The position numbers were made by a program, and so were the translations under genes. Below are positions 26,671-35,672 of a DNA stretch of 64,000 nucleotides, piece by piece. The first letter of the stretch is position 1. Each line of letters starts with the position of its first letter. The notes beneath the pieces were generated by a model, which saw nothing but the letters and a program-made list of their open reading frames with translations, ran no database searches and was not told where the DNA came from. This stretch comes from Pseudovibrio sp947494035 (GTDB taxonomy: Bacteria; Pseudomonadota; Alphaproteobacteria; Rhizobiales; Stappiaceae). The stretch is from positions 196,989 to 260,988 of the forward strand of contig CANLTN010000006.1 in the NCBI GenBank assembly GCA_947494035.1. Reading direction: 5' to 3'.

Positions 26671-27918
26671 TCAATCTGCCAGCATGACAGTTTCCGCAAG
26701 CCTCCTAACGGCCTCTTGCGAAGACATATCCGTATTGAAGTGCTCGGTCACCACATCCAGAAACGCTCCGCGCACCGCGCCGGATTGCACGAACTCATGG
26801 GCAATGGAGCCTACCACCGTGCCCCGTGCTTCGTTAAGAAGCAGATCTTCGCTCGATTTGATTGCACATTCGTCAAAGCCGTCCAGATTCACCCCCATTC
26901 TGGCGGGAATTGAACCTTTCAGCAGATTGAAGTTCTTTTGAACGTCTTCATCCAGCAACATAGAGGCCATCAATTGCTGTCCTGCCTGTTGCTCGGGGTC
27001 ATCTACCTTGAACATGGCAAAGCTGTCGGAGTTGATGATATAGCCGCCTCTGGATGGCGAGGGCACACATATGAAATCTTCGCCCGGCTTTAGACCTGCT
27101 GCCAGGAACTCAGCCTTTGCCCAATCTCCCATGATCTGCATGGCCGCATCCCCGCGCATCACCATGGCGGTGGCAAGGTTCCACTCACGCCCCGGTGAAC
27201 CCGGATCCACATAGGTGCTGAGTTTACGCATCTGATCAAAAACCTTGATCATGGTGTCGGACTCCAAAGCCTCCGGGTCCAGATCCTGATAGACTTGCTT
27301 GTAAAAATCGGCTCCACCAATCCCCAAAAGCACGACTTCAAAAAGTGTTACATCCTGCCAGGGTTGGCCGCCATGTGCCAGTGGGAGGATACCAGCTGCC
27401 AATAGCTTTTCCGCAGCCTCATTAAACTCATCCCAAGTTTGCGGTGGTGTTACGCCAACCTGATCCAGCAGTTTGGGATTGGCCCAGATCCAGTCTACCC
27501 GATGGATGTTCAAAGGCACAGCAACATACTCACCATCATATTGAGCAGTACGTTTCAGAAGCTCCGGCAGTAATGCGTTCCAGTTCTGTTGCTCTGCGAT
27601 CGGGTTGAGCCCTTCGAGTGCCCCAACCTCGGCCCACTCGCGGATATTTTGCCCTTTGAGCTGGGCAACGGAAGGCGGCACACCGGCCAGCACACGGGCG
27701 CGCAGCACAGCGGCCATGGCATCGCCTCCCCCGCCTGCAACTGGCGCGTCATCCCAAACGCCGCCGCGTGCTTCAAAGGCGCTCTTGAGGGACTGTGCCG
27801 CTCGCGCCTCTCCACCTGCCGTCCAAAAATGCAGAACCTCTGCAGTTGGAGCGGCATGTGCCGTTATGCTACCGAATAAAACAGCAAGTGCAGCCAAGCC
27901 GGGGCGCATGCTACCCAT
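26671..27918 (-). CDS. Sugar ABC transporter substrate-binding protein (GtsA-like)
   Basis: 415 residues with a Sec signal peptide (cleavage near SITAHAA). The mature protein opens EVLHFWTAGGEARAAQ, which resembles the Pseudomonas glucose-binding protein GtsA, and contains GGQPWQDVTLFE and MQIMGDWAK. First gene of the importer, ATG 27918 after GGGAGA. The neighbouring two-component genes and the sugar kinase support a glucose-type role. The exact sugar is inferred from similarity and context. Confidence 0.88.
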   Translation of the reverse strand: MGSMRPGLAALAVLFGSITAHAAPTAEVLHFWTAGGEARAAQSLKSAFEARGGVWDDAPVAGGGGDAMAAVLRARVLAGVPPSVAQLKGQNIREWAEVGALEGLNPIAEQQNWNALLPELLKRTAQYDGEYVAVPLNIHRVDWIWANPKLLDQVGVTPPQTWDEFNEAAEKLLAAGILPLAHGGQPWQDVTLFEVVLLGIGGADFYKQVYQDLDPEALESDTMIKVFDQMRKLSTYVDPGSPGREWNLATAMVMRGDAAMQIMGDWAKAEFLAAGLKPGEDFICVPSPSRGGYIINSDSFAMFKVDDPEQQAGQQLMASMLLDEDVQKNFNLLKGSIPARMGVNLDGFDECAIKSSEDLLLNEARGTVVGSIAHEFVQSGAVRGAFLDVVTEHFNTDMSSQEAVRRLAETVMLAD

Positions 27919-28122
27919 TATGATCTCCCGATGGGTTTTCAGAGGCCGCTTTTAGCAAGCTCTTGCTTCTATTTAGCTCGAATACGCACATAATCCAATG
28001 AACTTACACATGTAAGACAACCTGACGCATGCACATTCTGCTCGCGCAGGCCAAATGTTTTGTTATACAGCACTGGGTTCACAGCGAGCCGGTTGGGATT
28101 GAAATTGGTAAACCGAGGTATG

Positions 28123-28839
28123 ATGCTCACGAATAAAACACTGCTGATTGTTGACGATGACGAGGAAATCGCCAGCCTGACCGCAGATTTTCTGAGAGAT
28201 CGTGGTTACACCGTGTTCACTGCCAACTCGGCGGAAGAAGCTATGGAGCTTCTGGAAATAAACCACATTGATCTGATGGTTCTGGACATCATGCTGCCCG
28301 GTGAAAACGGGCTCGTTCTGTGTCAACGTGTGCGCCAAACCTCCAAAATGCCGATTATCATCATCTCTGCAATTACCGGAGACACGGAGCGTATTGTGGG
28401 GCTGGAGCTGGGTGCCGATGACTATCTGGAAAAGCCATTTAACCCACGAGAACTGCAGGCTCGCATCTTTGCGATCTTCCGCCGCACCGAAGACGTTGAA
28501 GCTGCAGCAACGCCAAAATCGCAGCGCTTCGAGTTTAGCGGTTGGGTGCTTGATGAAGCCACTCGTCATCTGACCGCACCGGATGGCGTTCTGGTTCACC
28601 TGAGTTCGTCGGAGTTCGATGCTCTGCTGACCTTTGTAAAGTCACCGCAAAAGCCAATCTCGCGCGATACGCTGGGGCGTGTGCTGCGCGGGGCCAAGGT
28701 GGATTCCCACGATCGCAGCATTGATATCCTGATCAGCCGCATACGCAAAAAGCTGGCGCAGACTGATCCGAACACTGACTTTATCACCACAGTGCGCCAT
28801 CAGGGCTATCTGTTTTCGCAAAGCGTAAGGCGAGTGTAA
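28123..28839 (+). CDS. OmpR-family response regulator (GltR-like)
   Basis: Receiver domain 1-120 with acidic pocket LIVDDDEE, phosphoacceptor Asp in LMVLDIMLPGENG, and Lys in YLEKPFNPRE. The C-terminal winged helix starts near residue 140 (SSSEFDALLTF, DRSIDILISRIRKKL). 238 residues. It diverges from the GtsABCD-like importer and precedes its kinase, the layout of GltR/GtrS, which controls glucose uptake in Pseudomonas. The ATG at 28123 is best spaced from GAGG; ATG 28120 is too close. Confidence 0.88.
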   Translation: MLTNKTLLIVDDDEEIASLTADFLRDRGYTVFTANSAEEAMELLEINHIDLMVLDIMLPGENGLVLCQRVRQTSKMPIIIISAITGDTERIVGLELGADDYLEKPFNPRELQARIFAIFRRTEDVEAAATPKSQRFEFSGWVLDEATRHLTAPDGVLVHLSSSEFDALLTFVKSPQKPISRDTLGRVLRGAKVDSHDRSIDILISRIRKKLAQTDPNTDFITTVRHQGYLFSQSVRRV

Positions 28840-28866
28840 TTTCATGGCACCGGAAAGAGTGTGGCC

Positions 28867-30294
28867 ATGCGAGAATTGATCCTTGTCCTCCTGCCCAGAT
28901 CCCTTGAGCGCCGTATGGTTTTGGTCCTCAGCGCGGCGGCGCTTGCGGTGCTTGCGATTTTGGGGCTTACGCTGAACACCTACAAACATCGCGAACTGGC
29001 GCTGGCCAATTCCTTTGCCGCTGGTGAGGAACTAAGCCATTACATCCGCATGTCAGCTCATGATGAAGCGGTGCCTGATCTGCATGCCGGGGCGTTTTTA
29101 CAAGTGGTGCCAGCGGAAAGACCAGACCCTGAGGAAGACGCCTCTTTGCAAGCTCTGCTTTTTGCTGGCGATGGTCTGACCCTTGAAGCAACGCTGGACT
29201 ATGACGGTAACCTGCCGAGGCTTGACCTGATCACCAACGATCAACCCAATGTTCCGGTTCAGATTGATGATCTTGGGGCTTTTGTGGAGGCCGTCACGCG
29301 GCAAGACAAGGCTGCCCGGCTCTATCTTGATCTGCCGGATGATCAGGGCACACGCCTCATAAGTTTTCCTGCACTGTGGCAAGACCGGATGACGGAACCG
29401 GTGCTTTTTATCATCGCCATTCTCAGCTTCACCACAGTGTTTATAATAGCGCGCAGTCTGGTGCACTTCACCGCTGCACCGTTCCGCGCACTGGCAAAAT
29501 ATGAGCGGGCGGAGCTGAAGCCGTGGGATACGGAAGAGGCCGTTGCCCTTCAGGACACGCTGGTGCGTGAGCAGGAAGCCCGTGCGCAGTTGCTTGAAGA
29601 ACAAAAGCGCATGCTGGCATCTATCAGCCACGACTTGCGCACCCCTGCAACACGATTGCGTTTACGGTTGGAGCAGATCGAATCCACCAAACTGCGCAAC
29701 CGGATGCTACACGACGTTGAAGAGATGACCCGCCTGATTACGGCATCTCTGGATTTTCTGCGCTTCAATGCGCATTTAGAAGAGCCCCAGCAACTGTCCC
29801 TCGCCGCCCTGCTCCAATCGCTTTGCGATGATTATATGGATACGGGCCATGACGTTGTCTTTGTTCCGCAGCGCCATAAGCTGGCGGATCAGAGCCGCAA
29901 TATCTTCGGCGGCGGCGGTGAAGTTGAGCTTGAAGTGGAAGGCCGCGCCGTCATGAACGGCCAGCCCACTGCATTGCGCCGTGCGTTTAGCAACCTTATA
30001 GACAATGCGTTGAAATATGGTGGTGCCGCCACTGTTGAGATGCAAAACCTTGAAAATGATCAGCTGCTTGTTTGCATCAGTGATCCGGGCCCCGGCATCC
30101 CTTCTCACTTGCACGAAAAAGTATTTGAGCCGTTCTTCCGCAATGACAGTGTGGAACGGACCCGCTCCTCCAGCGTCGGCCTCGGGCTTTCCATCGTAAA
30201 GCAGATCGTCAGTGCCCATGGCGGCGAGATCAGCCTCGGCGAAACACCAGAAGGCAAATTCTGCATTTTTGTGAAGTTGCCCCGCGAGTTGTAG
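28867..30294 (+). CDS. Sensor histidine kinase (GtrS-like)
   Basis: 475 residues. Two membrane spans (near 20-40 and 175-195) flank a periplasmic sensor of about 135 residues. The HAMP-like linker leads to the H-box SISHDLRTPATR, then the N-box NLIDNALKYGG, G1 DPGPGIP and G2 SVGLGLSIV. It phosphorylates the regulator 27 bp upstream. A GTG at 28861 is an alternative start. Sensing of a sugar or sugar acid is inferred from the neighbours. Confidence 0.88.
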   Translation: MRELILVLLPRSLERRMVLVLSAAALAVLAILGLTLNTYKHRELALANSFAAGEELSHYIRMSAHDEAVPDLHAGAFLQVVPAERPDPEEDASLQALLFAGDGLTLEATLDYDGNLPRLDLITNDQPNVPVQIDDLGAFVEAVTRQDKAARLYLDLPDDQGTRLISFPALWQDRMTEPVLFIIAILSFTTVFIIARSLVHFTAAPFRALAKYERAELKPWDTEEAVALQDTLVREQEARAQLLEEQKRMLASISHDLRTPATRLRLRLEQIESTKLRNRMLHDVEEMTRLITASLDFLRFNAHLEEPQQLSLAALLQSLCDDYMDTGHDVVFVPQRHKLADQSRNIFGGGGEVELEVEGRAVMNGQPTALRRAFSNLIDNALKYGGAATVEMQNLENDQLLVCISDPGPGIPSHLHEKVFEPFFRNDSVERTRSSSVGLGLSIVKQIVSAHGGEISLGETPEGKFCIFVKLPREL

Positions 30295-30369
30295 GAGGGG
30301 GTACTCGTATACGTAGTTACCCGTGCACCCTACACCGTTTTGGGGAAAGGCCAATAAAAACAACCCTTC

Positions 30370-30378
30370 TTGTAACAA
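30370..30378 (+). promoter_or_regulatory. TTGTAACAA box upstream of the sugar kinase gene
   Basis: TTGTAACAA lies 134 bp before the kinase start. The same nine bases occur at 32854 upstream of the PTS operon. A shared regulator is possible; see the findings. Confidence 0.4.
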
Positions 30379-30511
30379 GTTGAAACATCAGATTTGCGAG
30401 CACGGCACTTTCGTGATTTTCCTAGGAAATCAATTCGCAATCCGCCGTTGAAAGCGGAACATACCATTGCTGCATTTAGGTAGTTTGGTCTGGATTTTAA
30501 TGGAGTACAGG

Positions 30512-31408
30512 ATGAAAGCGCTATTTATTGGTCAGTCCTATATCGACGTGACCTTTTTGTCAGAGATCATGCCGGAAGGCGACGAGAAGGCAATTGCGCA
30601 GGATTATGCCGTTAGCTTTGGTGGCAACGCTGTAACTGCAGCCTTTGTCTGCGCAAAGCTCGGCGTCGCGCCGGACCTGCTGTGTTCCATGGCAGATGAC
30701 TGGCTGTCCCGCATGTTCCGCGATATGGCTGCAAAATACTCCATTCCGATCCACAGCTGTAAGGTGAAGGAAAGCTCCCTTTCCTTCATCATGCCTAAGG
30801 ACGGCAAACGCGCTATCGTGCGCTGCCGTGACAACGATTTCCTGCATCCGTTCCCGGAGCTGAACCTTGCTGGCTGTCAGGCCTTGCACGTGGATGGTCA
30901 CATCCCGCACGCCGCCCTGCACTACGCCAAACTGTGCCGTAAACACGGTATCCTCACCTCTCTGGATGGCGGTGCGATTCGCGAGAACACCGAGGAGCTG
31001 CTTGACTACATTGATGTAGCGATCGTCTCTGAACTGTTCTGTGAGCAGCTGGGTAAGTCACCAGAAGACACGCTGGAATATCTGCGCGCCAAGGGCGTCA
31101 AGGTCGGCGGTGTGACACAGGGCGAAAAAGGCCTGCTCTGGTACGAAGACAAGTGCCCGATCAAGCGTCTGGCTGCTCTAAAAGTACCAAAAAATCGCGT
31201 CATTGACACCAACGGTGCGGGTGATACGTTCCACGGCGCATATGTTTACGGCTATCTGGCAGATCCTAAAGGGGCTTGGGAAGATCACTTCAAACTGGCT
31301 CGTGCGGCATCTGCACACGCTATTCAGTTCCTCGGCAACGAGGCCTCTCTGCCAACCGTCCTTGATCTGGACAACGTGCAGAAAAACTTTCCTGCGGGCG
31401 ATGAATAA
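30512..31408 (+). CDS. PfkB-family sugar kinase
   Basis: 298 residues of the ribokinase fold: substrate-binding start MKALFIGQSYIDVTF, glycine pair AVSFGGNAVTAAF, and the anion-hole and catalytic Asp motif DTNGAGDTFHGAY near residue 231. It phosphorylates a sugar or related polyol with ATP. The ATG at 30512 follows GGAG; longer extensions have no ribosome site. The Gfo/Idh gene follows within 20 bp and the sugar importer lies upstream. Substrate unknown. Confidence 0.88.
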   Translation: MKALFIGQSYIDVTFLSEIMPEGDEKAIAQDYAVSFGGNAVTAAFVCAKLGVAPDLLCSMADDWLSRMFRDMAAKYSIPIHSCKVKESSLSFIMPKDGKRAIVRCRDNDFLHPFPELNLAGCQALHVDGHIPHAALHYAKLCRKHGILTSLDGGAIRENTEELLDYIDVAIVSELFCEQLGKSPEDTLEYLRAKGVKVGGVTQGEKGLLWYEDKCPIKRLAALKVPKNRVIDTNGAGDTFHGAYVYGYLADPKGAWEDHFKLARAASAHAIQFLGNEASLPTVLDLDNVQKNFPAGDE

Positions 31409-31427
31409 TATGGGAGGCAATACGCCT

Positions 31428-32459
31428 GTGAAGCCGATCAAAACGGCCCTTGTCGGGTTTGGCGTTTCCGGCCAAAGCTTTCACGCACCGCTGCTCACCT
31501 TTGTAGAGGGCATCGAACTCTCCGCCGTGGTGTCCAGCAAGCCGGAGCTGGTCAAAAGCAAGCTACCGGATTGCACACCTTACACATCCTATGATGAAGT
31601 GTTAGCGCAGCCGGAGATCGAGCTGGTTGTCCTCAGCCTGCCCAATACGCTGCATTACGATCACGCCAAGAAGGCTCTGCTCGCTGGCAAGCATGTGGTC
31701 GTCGAAAAGCCGTTTACGATCACCAGTGCAGAGGCTGAAGAGCTGATCGCGCTTTCGGAACAGAAGGGCCTGAAGCTTTCGGTCTACCATAACCGTCGGT
31801 TCGACTGTGACGTCTTGACGGTTAAAGACCTGATGGACACAGGCCGCCTTGGCCACGTTCACTCCTACCTATGCAACTACAATCGCTACCGCCCGGATAT
31901 TAAGGGCCGCTGGCGCGAGCTAGATGTTCCGGGCTCTGGTATCCTCTATGATCTGGGAGCACATGGTATAGATCAGGCCCTTTGCCTGTTCGGCACGCCC
32001 AAGTCTGTTCAGGCCAAGTTGCGTGTTCAGCGCAAAGGTGCGGAAGCAGTCGATCACTTCCATCTCGTTCTGGGTTACGCCGACTGTGACGTCATCTTAC
32101 ATGCAAACTGCCTGAGCACAGAACAGGGCCCACGTTTTCAGGTGACTGGCGATAAAGCCACCTACATTACCTACGGCATGGACCCACAAGAGGACATGCT
32201 GAAAGACGGCGGCGGACCTGCTAGTCCCACATGGGGCATTGAAGCCGAAGAGGATTGGGGCACGCTTTATAATGAGGCGGGTGAAGGTACACCGGCCCCA
32301 AGTCAGCGCGGCGGTTACGAGCGCTTCTACGAAGGTATGCGAGATGCCATTCGTGACAGCGGTCCGGTTCCTGTCTCCCCTCAAGACGCCATGCAGACCA
32401 TCCGCATTATCGAGGCTGCCTATCTGAGTGACAAAGAAGCCAGAGTGGTCTTCTTGTAG
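31428..32459 (+). CDS. Gfo/Idh/MocA-family oxidoreductase
   Basis: NAD(P)-binding Rossmann domain with VGFGVSGQSFHAP, the catalytic EKPFT motif, and a C-terminal substrate domain starting near 125 (YHNRRFDCDVLTVKDL). It resembles the YdgJ-type dehydrogenases that act on sugars or inositols. GTG 31428 has a GGGAGG site 10 bases upstream; ATG 31401 or 31410 would overlap the kinase and is possible. 343 residues. Co-transcribed with the kinase. Substrate unknown. Confidence 0.85.
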   Translation: MKPIKTALVGFGVSGQSFHAPLLTFVEGIELSAVVSSKPELVKSKLPDCTPYTSYDEVLAQPEIELVVLSLPNTLHYDHAKKALLAGKHVVVEKPFTITSAEAEELIALSEQKGLKLSVYHNRRFDCDVLTVKDLMDTGRLGHVHSYLCNYNRYRPDIKGRWRELDVPGSGILYDLGAHGIDQALCLFGTPKSVQAKLRVQRKGAEAVDHFHLVLGYADCDVILHANCLSTEQGPRFQVTGDKATYITYGMDPQEDMLKDGGGPASPTWGIEAEEDWGTLYNEAGEGTPAPSQRGGYERFYEGMRDAIRDSGPVPVSPQDAMQTIRIIEAAYLSDKEARVVFL

Positions 32460-32476
32460 AAACGAAAAAGATGACT

Positions 32477-32501
32477 GCGGCGGTTTGCATATGACCGCCG
32501 C
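32477..32501 (+). terminator. Stem-loop after the oxidoreductase gene
   Basis: GCGGCGGT pairs with ACCGCCGC around a 9-base loop, 18 bp past the stop. The following bases (TCCTTCCCTTCC) are only partly T-rich. It probably ends the kinase-oxidoreductase transcript. Confidence 0.6.
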
Positions 32502-33010
32502 TCCTTCCCTTCCCGACGCCCTTCATTCTCTACAAAAGCGCTCAAATCAGACCGCTTTGAGCTCACAAAATAACAAAACGACGCAGCGTATACGGGCGAT
32601 CTCCGCTCGGTTTCGTATTGTAAATTCTTTTCTTGCACCTATAGCGTGTCAGGGTGGGCGCAATTGTCGCGCTGTAATGTATCATCCTGTTGTTACAGGT
32701 CTGTTGCAAATGTGGAGAGCAGCGATTATCACAAACGCTCTACTCAAGAAATATATTAGTATATAATTTTATCTAAACTTCGCTACAGGTAAACTAAAGC
32801 AACTATTACTATAATTTGTAAGTTGTTTTATATAACATTGTAATTATTTCTATTTGTAACAATTCGTAACACGTCGTAACACCAGTCTTTTTACGTATTG
32901 CTGTACAGCGTTGCTCAAATGATCATCGCATCAAAATCGCCTCATGTCCTTTCGTGACTAAGCCGAAGAATAAGAAGGCGCGCATTCACCTAATGTAATC
33001 GGGAGATAAA
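32502..33010. promoter_or_regulatory. PTS promoter region with phased GTAAC boxes
   Basis: No gene in about 500 bp. An AT-rich block at 32740-32860 is followed by GTAAC at 32856, 32866 and 32876, exactly 10 bp apart, so all face one side of the helix. The first copy is part of TTGTAACAA (32854-32862). A reverse copy, CCTGTTGTTACAGG, is at 32686-32699. OmpR-type regulators bind such tandem sites; the binder here is not known. Confidence 0.5.
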
Positions 33011-35572
33011 ATGGTGAAGGATCAAAAAAACGAATTTGCTATCAGATTGCCTTTGAAAGGCGTTGTTCAGGCTGTCACCGACTTGCCCGATCCGGTGTTC
33101 GCCGAAAAGATGATGGGTGATGGTGTTGCCATCGACCCCACCGACAACGTTCTATACGCACCATTTGCCGGCCAGATTACCCAGATTCATAACTCTCACC
33201 ATGCAGTTACATTGCAGCAGGGTGATGTTGAGCTGCTGATGCATATCGGTCTTGATACCGTTGCTCTGAAAGGCCGCGGCTTTGAGCTGCATGTTGCAGA
33301 AGGTGACCAAGTTGAAACAGGTCAGGCACTCATTACGTTTGATGCCGATCTTATCGCTCGCGAATGTGTTTCCGTTCAATCTGCGATCGTCATCACCAGT
33401 GGTCAGGAAGTCACCCCTGTTGTCTCCCTTGGTAGCTTGCAGAGTAATCTGTCGCAGGCAATCTTCACTGTACCAAGCAGCAATGACCCTCAAGGCACAC
33501 CTGCACCGGTGCAGGACGAAGCGCCAGCAGCTGAGCCAACCGGCCCGGTGATTACCGGCTCCGTACGGATCCCCAATCCGACTGGCCTGCATGCCCGTCC
33601 TGCCGCTCGTCTGGCAGTTGAAGTGCGCAAGGCAGACGCCAAAGTTACCTTTATTGTTAATGGTAAAACCTGCAGTGGTGCCTCTGTAACCGGCATCATG
33701 TCTTTGAAGACAAAGCTCGGTGACACACTGGATATTGAAGCTGTTGGACCAGACGCCCAGCAGGTGGTGGCGGACGTTATCGCTGCTGTTAAAGCCGGTC
33801 TTGGCGAAGAGATCTCCAGCTTCTCCGAAGTGCCACAGGAAGAAGTGATTGAAGAAGCACCTCTGCTTCAGGTCAAATCCGGCGAAGAAGGCGTTCTGGT
33901 TGGTTTTACCGCATCTCCGGGCCGTTCCATCGGCAAGCTGGTGAAGCACAGCAAGTCCCTGCCAGAAGTGACCCGTGAAAGCATTGGTCCTGCTGAAGAA
34001 CGTGCTGCGTTCAAAGCCTCCGTTAAGTCCAGCATCGTCGACCTGCAAAGCATCATCGACCGTCTGACAAAGAACGGTCAGCAAGAGCTGGCGGAAGTCT
34101 TCAACGCGCACATTGAGCTGCTTTCCGATCCAGAACTCTCCGAAAAGCCCTTGGCAGACATTGCCAAGGGCCAAGGTGCAGCATGGAGCTGGAAGCTGGC
34201 CTATGAGGCGCAGGCTGAAACCCTTGCCAAGATGGATGACCCGCTTCTGGCCGGTCGTGCCGCTGACGTGCGCGACATCGGTCTGCGCGTTCTGAAGAAA
34301 CTGCTCGGCGTGGATGACGGAGGTGAGATCCTTGAAGAAGGAACCATCTTGTTTCAAGAGGACATTACCCCCTCTGAGATCGTCGCACTGGACCTCACCA
34401 AGATCGTCGGTCTGTGCACCGCGCACGGCGGTTCTTCCTCGCACGCTGCAATTATCGCCCGCTCCAATGACCTGCCTTACCTTGTCAACGTTGAAGAACG
34501 GATGATGGATCTGGATGACGGCACTGTGCTGCTTCTGGATGCGAAACGTGGTAAGATCAAAATCGCGCCAACAGAGGCAGAGCAGGCCGCGTTCACCAAA
34601 AAGATCGAACAGGCCGCCAAGCTCGCTGAAGAATACCAGCGCGAAGCCCACAAGCCAGCCATCACGAAAGATGGTTTCCAGATCGAGATTGCTGCCAACA
34701 TTGGTAGTGTTGATGATGCGGAAAAGGCTGTTGCGGCGGGTGCTGAAGCTGTTGGTCTGCTGCGCTCCGAGTTCCTTTATATGGAGCGCATGGACGAGCC
34801 AACCGAAGCTGAGCAGGCTGAAAAAGTTGGTTCTATTCTGGAAGTTATGGGCAAGGACCGTCCTGTCATCATCCGTACACTGGATGTGGGCGGCGACAAG
34901 CCTTTGCCATACCTGCCAATGCCGCATGAAGAAAACCCGTTCCTTGGCGTACGCGGTATCCGTATCGGTATCGAGCGTCCAAGCATTCTGCGTCGTCAGA
35001 TCCGCGCCATTCTTTCGCAGGCCCATAAAGGCCATGTACGGATCATGTACCCAATGATCAGCGCTCTGGACGAGCTGCGTGCCGTCAACGCGCTGGTGCG
35101 GGAAGAGCAGAAGAACCTGGGTGTTGAGCACGTTGAAGTCGGCATCATGATTGAAGTGCCGTCTGCCGCTCTCATGGCCGACAAGCTGGCCAAGGAAGTG
35201 GACTTCTTCTCCATCGGCACCAATGACCTGACCCAGTACGTTCTGGCGATTGACCGCGGCCACCCTGGCCTTGCATCCCGCGCGGATGCTCTGCACCCGG
35301 CGGTGTTGCGTATGATCGACCTGACCGTGAAAGCCGCGGAAGATGCGGGCAAATGGGTCGGCGTTTGTGGCGGTCTGGCCAGCCAGGTTGAAGCGGTTTC
35401 TGTTCTTATTGGCCTTGGCGTCAAAGAGCTTTCCGTCAGCGTTCCAGCTCTGCCGGAAGTGAAACACAAAGTTCGCACTTTATCCATGGAGGAGTCCCGC
35501 AAGCTTGCGCAAGCAGCTTTGGACTGCGCGGATACAAGTGATGTGAAAGATCTCCTTAAATCACAGCAGTGA
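33011..35572 (+). CDS. Fused PTS protein EIIA(Glc)-HPr-EI
   Basis: Three phosphotransfer modules in 853 residues. EIIA-Glc domain 1-155 with phospho-His78 (LLMHIGLDTV) and supporting His64. HPr 180-265 with phospho-His194 (TGLHARPAAR). Enzyme I 293-853 with phospho-His478 (GGSSSHAAIIARS) and the PEP-site motif VCGGLAS near the end. All active histidines are present, so it can carry phosphate from PEP to the IICB partner downstream. NagF-like EIIA-HPr-EI fusions occur in some proteobacteria. It is unusual for an alphaproteobacterium, where PTS proteins mostly serve nitrogen regulation. ATG 33011 after GGGAGA. Confidence 0.93.
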   Translation: MVKDQKNEFAIRLPLKGVVQAVTDLPDPVFAEKMMGDGVAIDPTDNVLYAPFAGQITQIHNSHHAVTLQQGDVELLMHIGLDTVALKGRGFELHVAEGDQVETGQALITFDADLIARECVSVQSAIVITSGQEVTPVVSLGSLQSNLSQAIFTVPSSNDPQGTPAPVQDEAPAAEPTGPVITGSVRIPNPTGLHARPAARLAVEVRKADAKVTFIVNGKTCSGASVTGIMSLKTKLGDTLDIEAVGPDAQQVVADVIAAVKAGLGEEISSFSEVPQEEVIEEAPLLQVKSGEEGVLVGFTASPGRSIGKLVKHSKSLPEVTRESIGPAEERAAFKASVKSSIVDLQSIIDRLTKNGQQELAEVFNAHIELLSDPELSEKPLADIAKGQGAAWSWKLAYEAQAETLAKMDDPLLAGRAADVRDIGLRVLKKLLGVDDGGEILEEGTILFQEDITPSEIVALDLTKIVGLCTAHGGSSSHAAIIARSNDLPYLVNVEERMMDLDDGTVLLLDAKRGKIKIAPTEAEQAAFTKKIEQAAKLAEEYQREAHKPAITKDGFQIEIAANIGSVDDAEKAVAAGAEAVGLLRSEFLYMERMDEPTEAEQAEKVGSILEVMGKDRPVIIRTLDVGGDKPLPYLPMPHEENPFLGVRGIRIGIERPSILRRQIRAILSQAHKGHVRIMYPMISALDELRAVNALVREEQKNLGVEHVEVGIMIEVPSAALMADKLAKEVDFFSIGTNDLTQYVLAIDRGHPGLASRADALHPAVLRMIDLTVKAAEDAGKWVGVCGGLASQVEAVSVLIGLGVKELSVSVPALPEVKHKVRTLSMEESRKLAQAALDCADTSDVKDLLKSQQ

Positions 35573-35672
35573 TGCGGGAGTAAATGTGGGAGTTGGTGTT
35601 CCAGTCGGGAGCGCCTAACAAAATCAGGGGGCATGGAGTGCTCGCACACCATGCAACTCTGGGGGAAAAACA

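Noticed and set aside
33152..35467. 771-codon open frame on the minus strand opposite the PTS fusion gene
   Set aside because: It lies fully antisense to a gene with clear EIIA, HPr and EI motifs, and its product has no recognisable features; it is a codon-bias shadow.
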